Of a stretch of 19,165 bases of DNA, positions 7,200 through 14,152 are shown in pieces; position 1 is the first letter of the stretch; each line of letters opens with the position of its first letter. The notes below the pieces were generated by a model. It saw only the letters and a list, made by a program, of their open reading frames with translations, was not told where the DNA came from and ran no database searches. Position numbers and translations under genes: made by a program. The DNA is from DATGMB01 sp035293845 (GTDB taxonomy: Bacteria > Acidobacteriota > Terriglobia > Bryobacterales > Bryobacteraceae): the NCBI GenBank assembly GCA_035293845.1, contig DATGMB010000153.1:1-19165 (forward strand), read 5' to 3'.

Positions 7200-9242
7200 C
7201 TACCGAGCCGCCAGGTCCGACGTTCTGCCCGATGCCGGCACCCCGCGCGGCGCCATCGGCATCGAGCGCAGCCGCTGGCCGGTCGCATCGAAGATCGCAT
7301 TGCCCACGGCGGGCGCGATCCCCACGATCGGCGTCTCTCCGGCCCCGGCACTCGTGAGATCCTTGCGGTCGAGCAGCACGCTTTCGATCGTGGGCATATC
7401 GGCGAAGCGCGGCACCCGGTAGCGGGAAAGCCGCGGGTTCGTGATGCGGTTATTGGCGAAGTCGATCTGCTCGAAGAGCGCGCCGCCGACCCCCATGGCC
7501 ACCGCGCCCTCCACCTGGTTGCGCAGATGCTCGGGGTTGACCACTGCGCCGCACTCGAACGCCTCCACCACGCGCAGGATCTTCACCACGCCGTTCGTCA
7601 CCGAAACCTCGGCGCAGCAGGCGATGTAGCCGCCCTTTTCGAAGCCGGCCGCCATGCCGAAGCCGCGTCCGGGCTGTTTGCGGCGGTTCTTCCAGCCGAA
7701 TCTATCGGCCGCTGCGACGATCACATTGCGCAGGCGCTCGTCGGTCGTGTTCTTCAGACGGAAGTCGAGCGGGTCCATTTTCACCGAGTGCGCCAGCTCA
7801 TCCATATACGATTCGCGCACGAAGTGGTTGGCCGTGGCGGCGAGACCCCGATAGGAGCCCTGCCGCAGCGGGGTTTTCGACGGGTGGTGCTGCTCGATTT
7901 TTTTCGCGATCGCGTACGGCGATTGCAGGCCGGAAGGGCCGGAGTTGTAATTGTGGAACTCCCATTCCGTAATCGTGCCGTCCGGCGCGACCTTGGCGCC
8001 GACGTCGATGACGCCGCCGGGGCGGAAATAAGCCCAGGTCATTTCCTCTTCGCGCGTCCAGTTACGCTTGACTGGTTGGCCCGCCGCTTTGGCCAGCCGC
8101 GCGGCTTCGAGCGCGGCATCGCCGGTGTGCTTGCCTCCGTAGCCCGAGCCGGTATCCGGCATGAGCACGTGCACGTTCGCTTCGGGGATGTGGAAGTGCT
8201 CGGAAAGCTCGCTGCGCACGCCGAAGGGCCGCTGCGTGCCGGTCCAGACCGTGAGCTTGTCGCCTTCCCATTCGGCCACCGCGGCCCGCGGCTCGAGCGG
8301 CGTGTGGGCGATGTAGGCGATGGTGTACGTGGTGAGGCTCGGGTTGGGCGCAGGCGCGTTCTGCGCGGTCCTGCGGAAATACTCGAACATGTCGCGCGAA
8401 TTCGCCTCCGCGGTGACTTCACGCCACTCGGCCTTGAGCGCGGCGAGCGCCTGCTCGGCCGTCTGCGGATCGGGCGCCGTGACGCCCACGAAATCGCCGT
8501 CGTGCACCACCTTGACGCCGGGCAGCGCTTCCGCGGCATGGCTATCGAGCGAAGCGAGCGTGGCCCCGAACGACGGCGGATACAGCACCTTCCCGTACAG
8601 CATGCCGGGGCGCTTCATGTCATACGGATACTTGTGCGCGCCGGTGACGATCGCGCGCGCGTCGATCTTGGGAACCGACGTGCCCGCCACCTTCCACTCG
8701 AGGGCAGGCGTCAGCGCGGCGCTGGCCGGGATGGCGCGGCTCAGCTTTTGTCCGCGGGTCAACTCGCCGAAACCGGCGCTGTGGCCGCCGGACTTCACGT
8801 TGCCGTCCGCGATGGTGATCGCGGTGCGGTCCACCGACCACTTCTGCGCGGCGAGGTCGATCAGCATCTCGCGAGCGGTCGCCGCGGCCTTGCGGATCTG
8901 CGGCCACATGCGCGGCGTCGTCATGCTGCCGAAGGTGCCCATGTCGAACGGCGTGAGCGCGGTGTCGCCCATGACCATGCGGATCGATGCCACGGGCGCG
9001 TGCAGTTCCTCCGCGACGGCCGCGGTCAGGGATGTACGCGCGTTCTGCCCCACCTCGACCTTGCCGGTGTAGACCGTGACCGTGCCGTTTTCGCCGATGT
9101 GTAGCCAGGCGCTCAGCGCGGTGGGCGCGGGCTCGTTGAACCCGCGCCGGCGCCCGCCGCCGGCTTCCTGCGCGTCAGAGTCGTCGGCGACCCACACGAT
9201 GATCCCGCCGCCCAGGACCTTGAAGAAATCGCGGCGCTTCAT
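7200..9242 (-). CDS. Xanthine dehydrogenase-family molybdopterin-binding subunit (IorB-like)
   Basis: A 680-residue large subunit of a molybdenum hydroxylase, resembling isoquinoline 1-oxidoreductase or aldehyde oxidoreductase beta chains. The N-terminus MKRRDFFKVLGGGIIV has a twin-arginine-type motif, so the complex is probably exported folded by Tat. The order is that of IorB-type chains: a molybdopterin-binding segment first (GKVEVGQNARTSL near 60-72; MGTFGSMTTPRMW near 101-113), then the a/b hammerhead (about 193-270), then the main cofactor-binding part (TGTQRPFGVRSELSE, DTGSGYGGKHTGDAA). Near the C-terminus, SAGAGETP carries Glu636, the likely catalytic base of the family. The start at 9242 overlaps the stop of the iron-sulfur subunit (ATGA), giving a fixed 1:1 operon. 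The substrate cannot be read from sequence. No FAD subunit or cytochrome c subunit lies beside it, so the electron acceptor is unknown. Confidence 0.92.
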   Translation of the reverse strand: MKRRDFFKVLGGGIIVWVADDSDAQEAGGGRRRGFNEPAPTALSAWLHIGENGTVTVYTGKVEVGQNARTSLTAAVAEELHAPVASIRMVMGDTALTPFDMGTFGSMTTPRMWPQIRKAAATAREMLIDLAAQKWSVDRTAITIADGNVKSGGHSAGFGELTRGQKLSRAIPASAALTPALEWKVAGTSVPKIDARAIVTGAHKYPYDMKRPGMLYGKVLYPPSFGATLASLDSHAAEALPGVKVVHDGDFVGVTAPDPQTAEQALAALKAEWREVTAEANSRDMFEYFRRTAQNAPAPNPSLTTYTIAYIAHTPLEPRAAVAEWEGDKLTVWTGTQRPFGVRSELSEHFHIPEANVHVLMPDTGSGYGGKHTGDAALEAARLAKAAGQPVKRNWTREEEMTWAYFRPGGVIDVGAKVAPDGTITEWEFHNYNSGPSGLQSPYAIAKKIEQHHPSKTPLRQGSYRGLAATANHFVRESYMDELAHSVKMDPLDFRLKNTTDERLRNVIVAAADRFGWKNRRKQPGRGFGMAAGFEKGGYIACCAEVSVTNGVVKILRVVEAFECGAVVNPEHLRNQVEGAVAMGVGGALFEQIDFANNRITNPRLSRYRVPRFADMPTIESVLLDRKDLTSAGAGETPIVGIAPAVGNAIFDATGQRLRSMPMAPRGVPASGRTSDLAAR

Positions 9243-9712
9243 GCCCGGCCTCCCTTCTTCGAGGCAGCCTGAATCGCCGCGACCACCCGCGGGTAAGTCC
9301 CGCACCGGCAGATGTGGCCGTTCATGCCGCTGACGATTTCGGCTTCGGTGGGGTGCGGCGTTTTGTGGAGCAGCCCCACGGCGCCGAGGATCATACCGGG
9401 CGTGCACCAGCCGCACTGCATGGCATCGGCTTCGATAAAGGCTTCCTGCACGGGATGCAGGCGGCCTTCGGGGGCAAGCCCTTCGATGGTGACGATGCGC
9501 TTGCCCGCCGCCGCGCCCACTTTGGTGAGGCAGGAGCGTGTGGCGACGCCATCGATGAGAACGGTGCAGGCGGCGCACTGGCCTTCGCCGCATCCGTACT
9601 TGGTGCCGGTGAGGTCGAGATCGTCGCGGAGAACGCTGAGCAGCGTGCGGTCGGAATCGGCGTCGACGCGGCGCCGCGCGCCGTTGACGTCCAGTTCGGT
9701 GATCCGGGCCAT
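9239..9712 (-). CDS. (2Fe-2S)-binding small subunit of a molybdenum hydroxylase (IorA-like)
   Basis: A 157-residue electron-transfer subunit with two [2Fe-2S] domains. The plant-ferredoxin-type N-terminal domain binds its cluster through Cys41, Cys46, Cys49 and Cys61 (GTKYGCGEGQCAACTVLIDG...RSC). The helical second domain uses Cys100, Cys103, Cys135 and Cys137 (MQCGWCTPGMILG and NGHICRCGTYPR). All eight ligands are present. It passes electrons from the molybdenum site of the downstream large subunit. I chose ATG at 9712 because AGAGG lies 5 nt upstream and the family's N-terminus fits; in-frame upstream extension only yields non-homologous sequence. TAGAAT a few bases further upstream could be its -10 box. 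It has no signal of its own and would ride out with the Tat-bearing partner. It is divergent from the PIN-like gene, with 51 bp between them. Confidence 0.95.
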   Translation of the reverse strand: MARITELDVNGARRRVDADSDRTLLSVLRDDLDLTGTKYGCGEGQCAACTVLIDGVATRSCLTKVGAAAGKRIVTIEGLAPEGRLHPVQEAFIEADAMQCGWCTPGMILGAVGLLHKTPHPTEAEIVSGMNGHICRCGTYPRVVAAIQAASKKGGRA

Positions 9713-9763
9713 AGCACCTCTTATTCTATGCCGCGAATTGCTAACCTGAGTTCGGGGGCAGGG

Positions 9764-10189
9764 ATGAAAACTACCCAACCATTTGCCGGACCGGACGCAC
9801 AGGACTCGATCGAATTGTCCAAACAAGGCTACTTCACCATCCTTCTGGATGAAAACCTTCGGGGGCTGGAGGCCGGACTCGAAGACGATGGATTCAAGGT
9901 CGTTGTGCCGCCGCAGGGCCTGACGGATGACGACCTGAAGCGTAAGGCACGGGGATGGGCCGTGCTGACGCGCAATTCGGCGGACTTCGTCGGGGATGCC
10001 GTGCGCTTCGATTACGATGTGATCGGGCTGGAGGACGTCAAATTCCTGGACGACCGCCCGGACCGGACAAACGAAACGGTGCGGAAAATTTCAGCAGCCG
10101 TGCGGCGCAGCCAGATCGGGACCCGGAAAGGGAATTTCTGGCTGAAAGTTCGGGATAACGGGTCATTTCACCTGGAGCAGTTGGTGTAA
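9764..10189 (+). CDS. Small PIN-like (DUF5615-type) protein, possible orphan toxin
   Basis: A 141-residue protein that looks like the DUF5615 / Mut7-C-type PIN-like fold. FTILLDENLRGLEAGLEDDGFKVVVP gives the first acidic strand (DEN), LTDDDLKRKARG the second acidic cluster, and WAVLTRNSADF the third, which is the usual spacing for the metal site of PIN-like nucleases. VGDAVRFDYDVIGLEDVKFLDDRPDRTNETV follows. Relatives are found as toxins in DUF433-DUF5615 pairs, but no antitoxin-sized gene lies directly up- or downstream here, so toxicity is only a possibility. I prefer ATG at 9764, after GGGGGCAGGG; an in-frame ATG at 9728 is also possible. Nuclease activity is inferred from the fold pattern, not shown. 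Confidence 0.7.
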   Translation: MKTTQPFAGPDAQDSIELSKQGYFTILLDENLRGLEAGLEDDGFKVVVPPQGLTDDDLKRKARGWAVLTRNSADFVGDAVRFDYDVIGLEDVKFLDDRPDRTNETVRKISAAVRRSQIGTRKGNFWLKVRDNGSFHLEQLV

Positions 10190-10316
10190 GCTACTTCGGA
10201 ATTACCTAGTGGATCGAGACACTCGACTGTCCGGGTCCAACTCGTCTGTAAGAAACAGCACGCGCGCTGGGCGCCGCACCCAAGCAGACAAGACCGGGCC
10301 ACCGTGACGTGGACGC
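10190..10316. other. Intergenic region between PIN-like gene and LytTR regulator
   Basis: This 127-bp stretch lies between the converging ends of the PIN-like gene (plus) and the LytTR regulator (minus). I see no ORF, convincing terminator hairpin or repeat in it. Confidence 0.5.
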
Positions 10317-11096
10317 CTACAGCTTAAACAGCTCCCTCAACCGTCGCGTCTGCACCCGGCTCACCGGTATCTCCGTGTGCTTCTTGTCGTCCATCCGAAG
10401 CTGGTAGCTCGACTTGAACCACGGCACCACTTCCTTGATCTTATTGATATTCACCAGATAACTCCGGTGGACGCGCCAGAAGAGCTCCCGGTCGAGGCTG
10501 GCTTGCAGGTCCTCGATCGTCCGATAAGTCGAGTGGCCTTCGAGCGTGGTCGTGATCAGGGTAATCAGGCCGTTATCGATGGTGGCGTAGATCAGGTCGT
10601 TGGCGTCGACAATGAAGTGCCGGTTTTGCGACCGCACCAGCAGCTTCGTCCGCTGCGGGGCCATCGCGGTCTTGGGCGGGGCGGCGGGGGGCTCGAGGGA
10701 CTTGCGGTCCTGGATGGTGCGGCGGGCACGGTCGATGGTCTCGGCCAGGCGGGCGCGGTCGACCGGCTTCAGCAGGTAGTCCATCGCCTCCAGCCGGAAA
10801 GCCTCCACGGCGTGCTGGTCGTAGGCGGTCACGAAAATGAACTGCGGGCCTTCGATTTCCCGCTCCCGCAGCTTTCGTACTACACCCAGGCCGTCCAGTC
10901 CCGGCATGTGTACGTCGAGGAACACCAGTTCCGGCTCCAGCTTCTGGATCAGCTCCAGCGCTTGTAACCCATTGGATCCAGTGGCGATAACCTCAATCTC
11001 CGGAAAATCCCGGAGAAGGTAGACCAGCTCGTCGCAGGCGAGCTGCTCATCGTCGATGACAACAGTAGTAAGGGTAGCCGTCGCGCGTTCGCGCAT
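10317..11096 (-). CDS. LytTR-family response regulator (REC-LytTR)
   Basis: A 259-residue DNA-binding response regulator of the AlgR/LytR class. The receiver (about residues 10-128) has acidic pair D15-D16, phosphoacceptor D61 in LVFLDVHMPGLDG, switch T90, and K110 in YLLKPVDR. A proline-rich linker (about 133-148) leads to the LytTR domain (about 150-259), recognisable from LVRSQNRHFIVDANDLIYATIDNG, FWRVHRSYLVNINKIKEV and the C-terminal EIPVSRVQTRRLRELF. The domain binds DNA through beta strands. No sensor kinase of the LytS/His_kinase type is adjacent, so it is an orphan in this window. The only usable start is ATG at 11096, which has no Shine-Dalgarno sequence and lies 9 nt after a TATAAT box. 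It is divergent from the inositol phosphate synthase gene. Confidence 0.95.
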   Translation of the reverse strand: MRERATATLTTVVIDDEQLACDELVYLLRDFPEIEVIATGSNGLQALELIQKLEPELVFLDVHMPGLDGLGVVRKLREREIEGPQFIFVTAYDQHAVEAFRLEAMDYLLKPVDRARLAETIDRARRTIQDRKSLEPPAAPPKTAMAPQRTKLLVRSQNRHFIVDANDLIYATIDNGLITLITTTLEGHSTYRTIEDLQASLDRELFWRVHRSYLVNINKIKEVVPWFKSSYQLRMDDKKHTEIPVSRVQTRRLRELFKL

Positions 11097-11105
11097 GGAG
11101 TTGGT

Positions 11106-11111
11106 ATTATA
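11106..11111 (-). promoter_or_regulatory. -10 element of a near-leaderless promoter for the LytTR regulator
   Basis: On the minus strand a perfect TATAAT ends 9 nt before the ATG at 11096. With the usual 6-7 nt to the start site, the 5' UTR would be about 2-3 nt. The 9 nt between (ACCAACTCC) hold no ribosome-binding site. The -35 region is poor. Confidence 0.55.
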
Positions 11112-11216
11112 GCATTTCGGCCCAATAGCCCTGTGCAGCGCGGCGCTCTCGCGGTAGCTCCGCGCCTGCGGTAGCCGGGGTACGGTCCGGCCGTATTACC
11201 GGAGAGGAGATTCGTT

Positions 11217-12536
11217 TTGCCTAATCACGAGAACGTCCAGATTGCGCCCGCTGACGGCAAACTGGGGATACTGGTGCCCGGCATGGGGGCGGTGACGACG
11301 ACGTTCATCGCCGGCCTGGAGGCGATCAAGCGCGGCATCGGCAAGCCGATCGGCTCGTTGACGCAGCTCGGCACCATCCGGCTGGGCAAGCGCACGGAGG
11401 GGCGCAGCCCGGCGATCCGCGATTTCGTTCCGCTGGCGAAGGTGGAAGATCTCGAAGTCGCCTGCTGGGATATCTTCGAGGACAACGCGTACGAAGCGGC
11501 GGTCAAAGCCGGCGTGCTCGATATGCCGCTGCTCGAAACATTGAAAGAGCCGCTCTCGGCGGTCCGGCCCATGAAGGCGGTCTTCGACCGCAATTTCGTC
11601 AAACGCCTCGACGGCCCGAACGTCAAAACCGGCGGCTCGAAGATGGATCAGGCCGAGATGGTCATGGAAGACATCCGCCAGTTCCAGGCGCGCACGGGCG
11701 TTTCGCGCATGGCGATGATCTGGTGCGGCTCGACCGAGGTCTTCCACGAGGCCGCGCCGGTGCACGCCACGCTGAAGGATTTCGAGTGCGGCCTGCAAAA
11801 GAACGATCCCGAGATTTCGCCGAGCCAGATCTATGCGTACGCCGCGCTGAAAATGGGGATCCCCTACGCCAACGGCGCGCCCCATCTGACCACGGACATG
11901 CCGGCGCTGCTCGAGCTCGCGCGCGAGCGCAACGTGCCGGTCTGCGGCAAGGATTATAAGAGCGGCCAGACGTTCATGAAGACGCTGATCGCGCCGGGGC
12001 TGAAGTCGCGCCTGCTGGGGCTGAACGGCTGGTTTTCGACGAACATCCTGGGCAACCGCGACGGCGAAGTGCTGGACGAGCCCGGCTCGTTCCGCTCAAA
12101 GGAAGTCAGCAAGTCCTCGGCGCTCGAATACATCCTGCAGAAGGACCTCTACCCGGACCTCTACCGCGAGTTCTACCACAAGGTGCGGATCGAATATTAT
12201 CCGCCGCGCGGGGACGCCAAGGAGGGCTGGGACAATATCGATATTTTCGGGTGGCTGGGCTACCCGATGCAGATCAAGATCAACTTCCTGTGCCGCGATT
12301 CGATCCTGGCGGCGCCGCTGGTGCTCGACATCGTCCTGTTCCTCGACCTGGCGCAGCGCGCCGGGATGCGCGGCGTGCAGGAGTGGCTTTCGTTCTACTT
12401 CAAGGCGCCGATGCACGCGCCGGAAGTTTATCCCGAGCACGACATCTTCATCCAGCTCATGAAGCTGAAAAACACCCTGCGCTGGATGCGGGGTGAGGAC
12501 CTGATCACGCACCTGGGCCTGGAATATTACGACTGA
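11217..12536 (+). CDS. Inositol-3-phosphate synthase
   Basis: A 439-residue myo-inositol-1-phosphate synthase that converts D-glucose 6-phosphate to 1L-myo-inositol 1-phosphate with internal NAD+ redox. The Rossmann motif LGILVPGMGAVTTTFIAG is at about residues 16-33. The catalytic region reads CGKDYKSGQTFMKTLIAPGLKSRLLGLNG then FSTNILGNRDGEVLDEPGSFRSKEVSKSS, matching the family's 'KSGQT' and 'LGN.DG..L' blocks, with the lysines used in catalysis. The central WCGSTE resembles the family's NAD-site loop. Bacterial forms feed inositol lipids, DIP-type solutes or inositol phosphates; the end product here is not shown. The start is TTG at 11217, 5 nt after the purine-rich GGAGAGGAGA; no ATG precedes the conserved region. 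The SDR gene follows 78 bp downstream on the same strand. Confidence 0.93.
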   Translation: MPNHENVQIAPADGKLGILVPGMGAVTTTFIAGLEAIKRGIGKPIGSLTQLGTIRLGKRTEGRSPAIRDFVPLAKVEDLEVACWDIFEDNAYEAAVKAGVLDMPLLETLKEPLSAVRPMKAVFDRNFVKRLDGPNVKTGGSKMDQAEMVMEDIRQFQARTGVSRMAMIWCGSTEVFHEAAPVHATLKDFECGLQKNDPEISPSQIYAYAALKMGIPYANGAPHLTTDMPALLELARERNVPVCGKDYKSGQTFMKTLIAPGLKSRLLGLNGWFSTNILGNRDGEVLDEPGSFRSKEVSKSSALEYILQKDLYPDLYREFYHKVRIEYYPPRGDAKEGWDNIDIFGWLGYPMQIKINFLCRDSILAAPLVLDIVLFLDLAQRAGMRGVQEWLSFYFKAPMHAPEVYPEHDIFIQLMKLKNTLRWMRGEDLITHLGLEYYD

Positions 12537-12550
12537 TCGCAGTATCTTTG

Positions 12551-12601
12551 GTAGCGCAGGCCCATCGCCTGCGAACCGTGCAGGCCACGGGCCTGCGCCA
12601 C
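12551..12601. repeat. REP-like double hairpin between the inositol phosphate synthase and SDR genes
   Basis: Outer arms GTAGCGCAGGCCC (12551-12563) and GGGCCTGCGCCAC (12589-12601) pair at 12 of 13 positions. The inside can instead fold into two small hairpins, CGCAGGC/GCCTGCG and GCAGGCC/GGCCTGC. The four-fold use of the GCAGGC core and its lack of coding content look like a dispersed palindromic element. Confidence 0.6.
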
Positions 12602-12614
12602 TCTCTGGGAGACT

Positions 12615-13619
12615 ATGAAAGTACTGGTCATTGGGGGCACGCTGTTCATCGGCCGCCAGTTGGTGGAGGAACTGGTGAAGGGCGGCCATGACGTTTCGAT
12701 TCTGCACCGCCGTCCGAAGCACGAATTCGGGCGCAGGGTCGAGAACATCATGGCGGACCGGAACGATGTGGACGCGGTGCGCCAAGCCATCGCCGGCCGC
12801 CGCTTCGAAGTGGTCTTCGATAACGTATACGACTGGGAGCGCGGCACCACCGCCGAGCAGGTCGAGGCGGCCGTGCGCGCCTGCGGAGACCGCCTGAGCC
12901 GCTACATCTTTCTTTCAAGCGTGGCCGCCTATGGCGACGGGTTGAACCACAAGGAAAGCGATCCGCTGGCCTCCGGCTACCACCCCGACCCGTACGTCCG
13001 CAATAAGGCGAATACCGAGCGCCTGCTGTTCCGCATGCACACGCAGCGCGGCCTGCCCGTGGTGACGTTCCGGCCGCCGTTTGTCTATGGCCCGAACAAT
13101 CCGTTTTACCGCGAGCAGTTCTTCTGGGACCGCATGCGCGCCGGACGGCCGGTCGTAATTCCGGGCGACGGCCACCGCCTGATGCAGTTCGTCTACGTCC
13201 ACGACCTGGTCCAAGCCATGGTGCGGTCAATGGAGGAGCCGCGGGCCGTCGGGGAAGCCTTCAACATCGGAGATCCCAAGCCGCTGACGCAGGCAGAGGT
13301 GATTGAACGGCTGGCGAAGGCGGCCAACGTCGAAGCGCAGGCTGTGCGGATTCCGAGGGACGTGATCGCGCAGGCCGGCGGCAACGCCATGGAGGAGCCC
13401 TACTACTTCGGCCAATATTTCGACCTGCCGCCGATCACGGAAAACATCGGCAAGGTCACCCGCATGCTCAAGATGAAGCTCACGCCGTTCGACGCCGGGC
13501 TCAAAGAAACCTACCGCTGGTACGCGCGCAATCACAAGGTGCGGAGCAACGGCTTCGACTTCGACGAGAAGCTGTTCGGCCTCGCGCGGGCGGGTTCGCC
13601 GGCGGGCGTGGGGGACTAG
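12615..13619 (+). CDS. NAD-dependent epimerase/dehydratase (extended SDR)
   Basis: A 334-residue extended short-chain dehydrogenase. The N-terminal MKVLVIGGTLFIGRQLVEEL carries the GxxxxIG nucleotide-binding motif; HRRPK after the second strand suggests NADP(H) or NAD(H) recognition, undecided. The catalytic set is SS of FLSSVAAYGD and Y-V-R-N-K (YxxxK) further on. TFRPPFVYGPNNPFY and the substrate-domain blocks QFVYVHDLVQAM and EAFNIGDPKPLTQAEVI are typical of sugar-nucleotide epimerase/dehydratase-like members and of chloroplast CSP41-like relatives. The C-terminus is complete (YRWYARN). The start is ATG at 12615 after GGGAG. Being on the same strand after the inositol phosphate synthase may mean cotranscription, but the repeat between them could separate the two. 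The substrate is unknown. The stop overlaps that of the pseudogene on the other strand. Confidence 0.9.
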   Translation: MKVLVIGGTLFIGRQLVEELVKGGHDVSILHRRPKHEFGRRVENIMADRNDVDAVRQAIAGRRFEVVFDNVYDWERGTTAEQVEAAVRACGDRLSRYIFLSSVAAYGDGLNHKESDPLASGYHPDPYVRNKANTERLLFRMHTQRGLPVVTFRPPFVYGPNNPFYREQFFWDRMRAGRPVVIPGDGHRLMQFVYVHDLVQAMVRSMEEPRAVGEAFNIGDPKPLTQAEVIERLAKAANVEAQAVRIPRDVIAQAGGNAMEEPYYFGQYFDLPPITENIGKVTRMLKMKLTPFDAGLKETYRWYARNHKVRSNGFDFDEKLFGLARAGSPAGVGD

Positions 13620-14032
13620 CGGGCTCGGGTCAGTCTAACGGGTTTCGGCAGCTTGATCTCGACGCTGAATTGGATCCACTCGACGGCGCCTTGCTCTTTG
13701 CCGTTGATCCCATGCGAGTGCGTCGCTCGCCCATCGGTGATCCAAAGACGACCTTCCCCGTCCGCCAGTCTTTGGAGGGCATCGACGAATCGGCGTGCTT
13801 GATCCCACCGCAAAACCTCCGGGTAGGCCGATGACAAACTCCAGGTCGGGGTTGAGATCCTTCCGAAACGTCTGACCGTCGTGAACCTCCCCGGAAAAAC
13901 AGATCGAGCCGGGAGCACACTCCGGCTTGCTCGTTCCGGGCACGTTCCGTCGCATTCTCTTCATTTCTTGAGCCGTTCCGCTAATTAGTTAGTTAGGCCG
14001 AGCGATAGCATCACGGCGGCAAGCGGCAGCAC
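13616..14032 (-). pseudogene. Decayed gene for a secreted protein (frameshift plus internal deletion)
   Basis: Three pieces of one protein can be read on the minus strand. From GTG at 14032 comes a signal-peptide core MLPLAAVMLSLGL, which then hits a stop. In another frame, and without a start, runs SGTAQEMKRMRR...PECAPGSICFSGEVHDGQTFRKDLNPDLEFVIGLPGG. In the signal-peptide frame again, from about 13810, come ARRFVDALQRLADGEGRLWITDG and GAVEWIQFSVEIKLP, ending at 13616. The first break lies at three tandem CTAA units (TTAG x3 on the plus strand, 13985-13996): removing two units joins signal peptide and body in one frame (GLISGTAQE). The second break, at about 13795-13825, probably marks a deletion, because relatives I recall have about 90 further residues between these blocks and end in a similar 'GRLWITD...G.IEWM.F.VEI.LP'. 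The function of the family is unknown. Decay is well supported; the family relation is from memory. Confidence 0.65.
13985..13996. repeat. Tetranucleotide tandem repeat (TTAG)3 at a frameshift
   Basis: Three exact TTAG units (CTAA on the coding strand) sit exactly at the end of the decayed signal peptide. One unit would keep the frame; two, three or four units give an in-frame stop. Confidence 0.7.
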
Positions 14033-14104
14033 AACCGAAACTCACATGCCTCGATACTACATGAGGCTGGCCGAAAACTGCGACACGTCTCGTCCTAACA
14101 TTTT

Positions 14105-14142
14105 TACCCGGATGATATTGACACACCAATTTTATCCGGGTA
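14105..14142. promoter_or_regulatory. Inverted repeat, probable operator of the DUF2239 gene
   Basis: TACCCGGAT (14105-14113) and ATCCGGGTA (14134-14142) are perfectly complementary 9-mers, separated by 20 nt, with a start-to-start distance of 29 bp. The left arm ends 4 bp before the -35 hexamer, and the right arm covers the end of the spacer and the first two bases of the -10. A dimeric protein bound here would cover the promoter, so repression is the simplest reading. Each arm is itself nearly palindromic around CCGG. Confidence 0.55.
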
Positions 14143-14146
14143 TATT
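14118..14146 (+). promoter_or_regulatory. Near-consensus sigma-70 promoter of the DUF2239 gene (leaderless)
   Basis: TTGACA (14118-14123), a 17-nt spacer and TATATT (14141-14146) form a near-consensus housekeeping promoter, the best in this window. Six bases separate the -10 from the ATG at 14153, so the predicted +1 is the A of the start codon. No ribosome-binding site exists upstream. Confidence 0.8.
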
Positions 14147-14152
14147 TAACGC

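Noticed and set aside
7527..9104. A 525-codon plus-strand open frame
   Set aside because: It lies wholly antisense to the molybdopterin subunit, which has clear family motifs; the antisense product has none.
9243..9593. N-terminal extension of the molybdopterin subunit to position 9593
   Set aside because: It overlaps the 2Fe-2S subunit in another frame. The Tat-like start MKRRDFFK at 9242 and the ATGA overlap identify the true start.
13985..13996. Phase-variable on/off switch by TTAG copy number
   Set aside because: Only one unit gives an open frame; two, three and four units all produce an in-frame stop, and the gene also has a second lesion near 13810, so reversible switching is unlikely.
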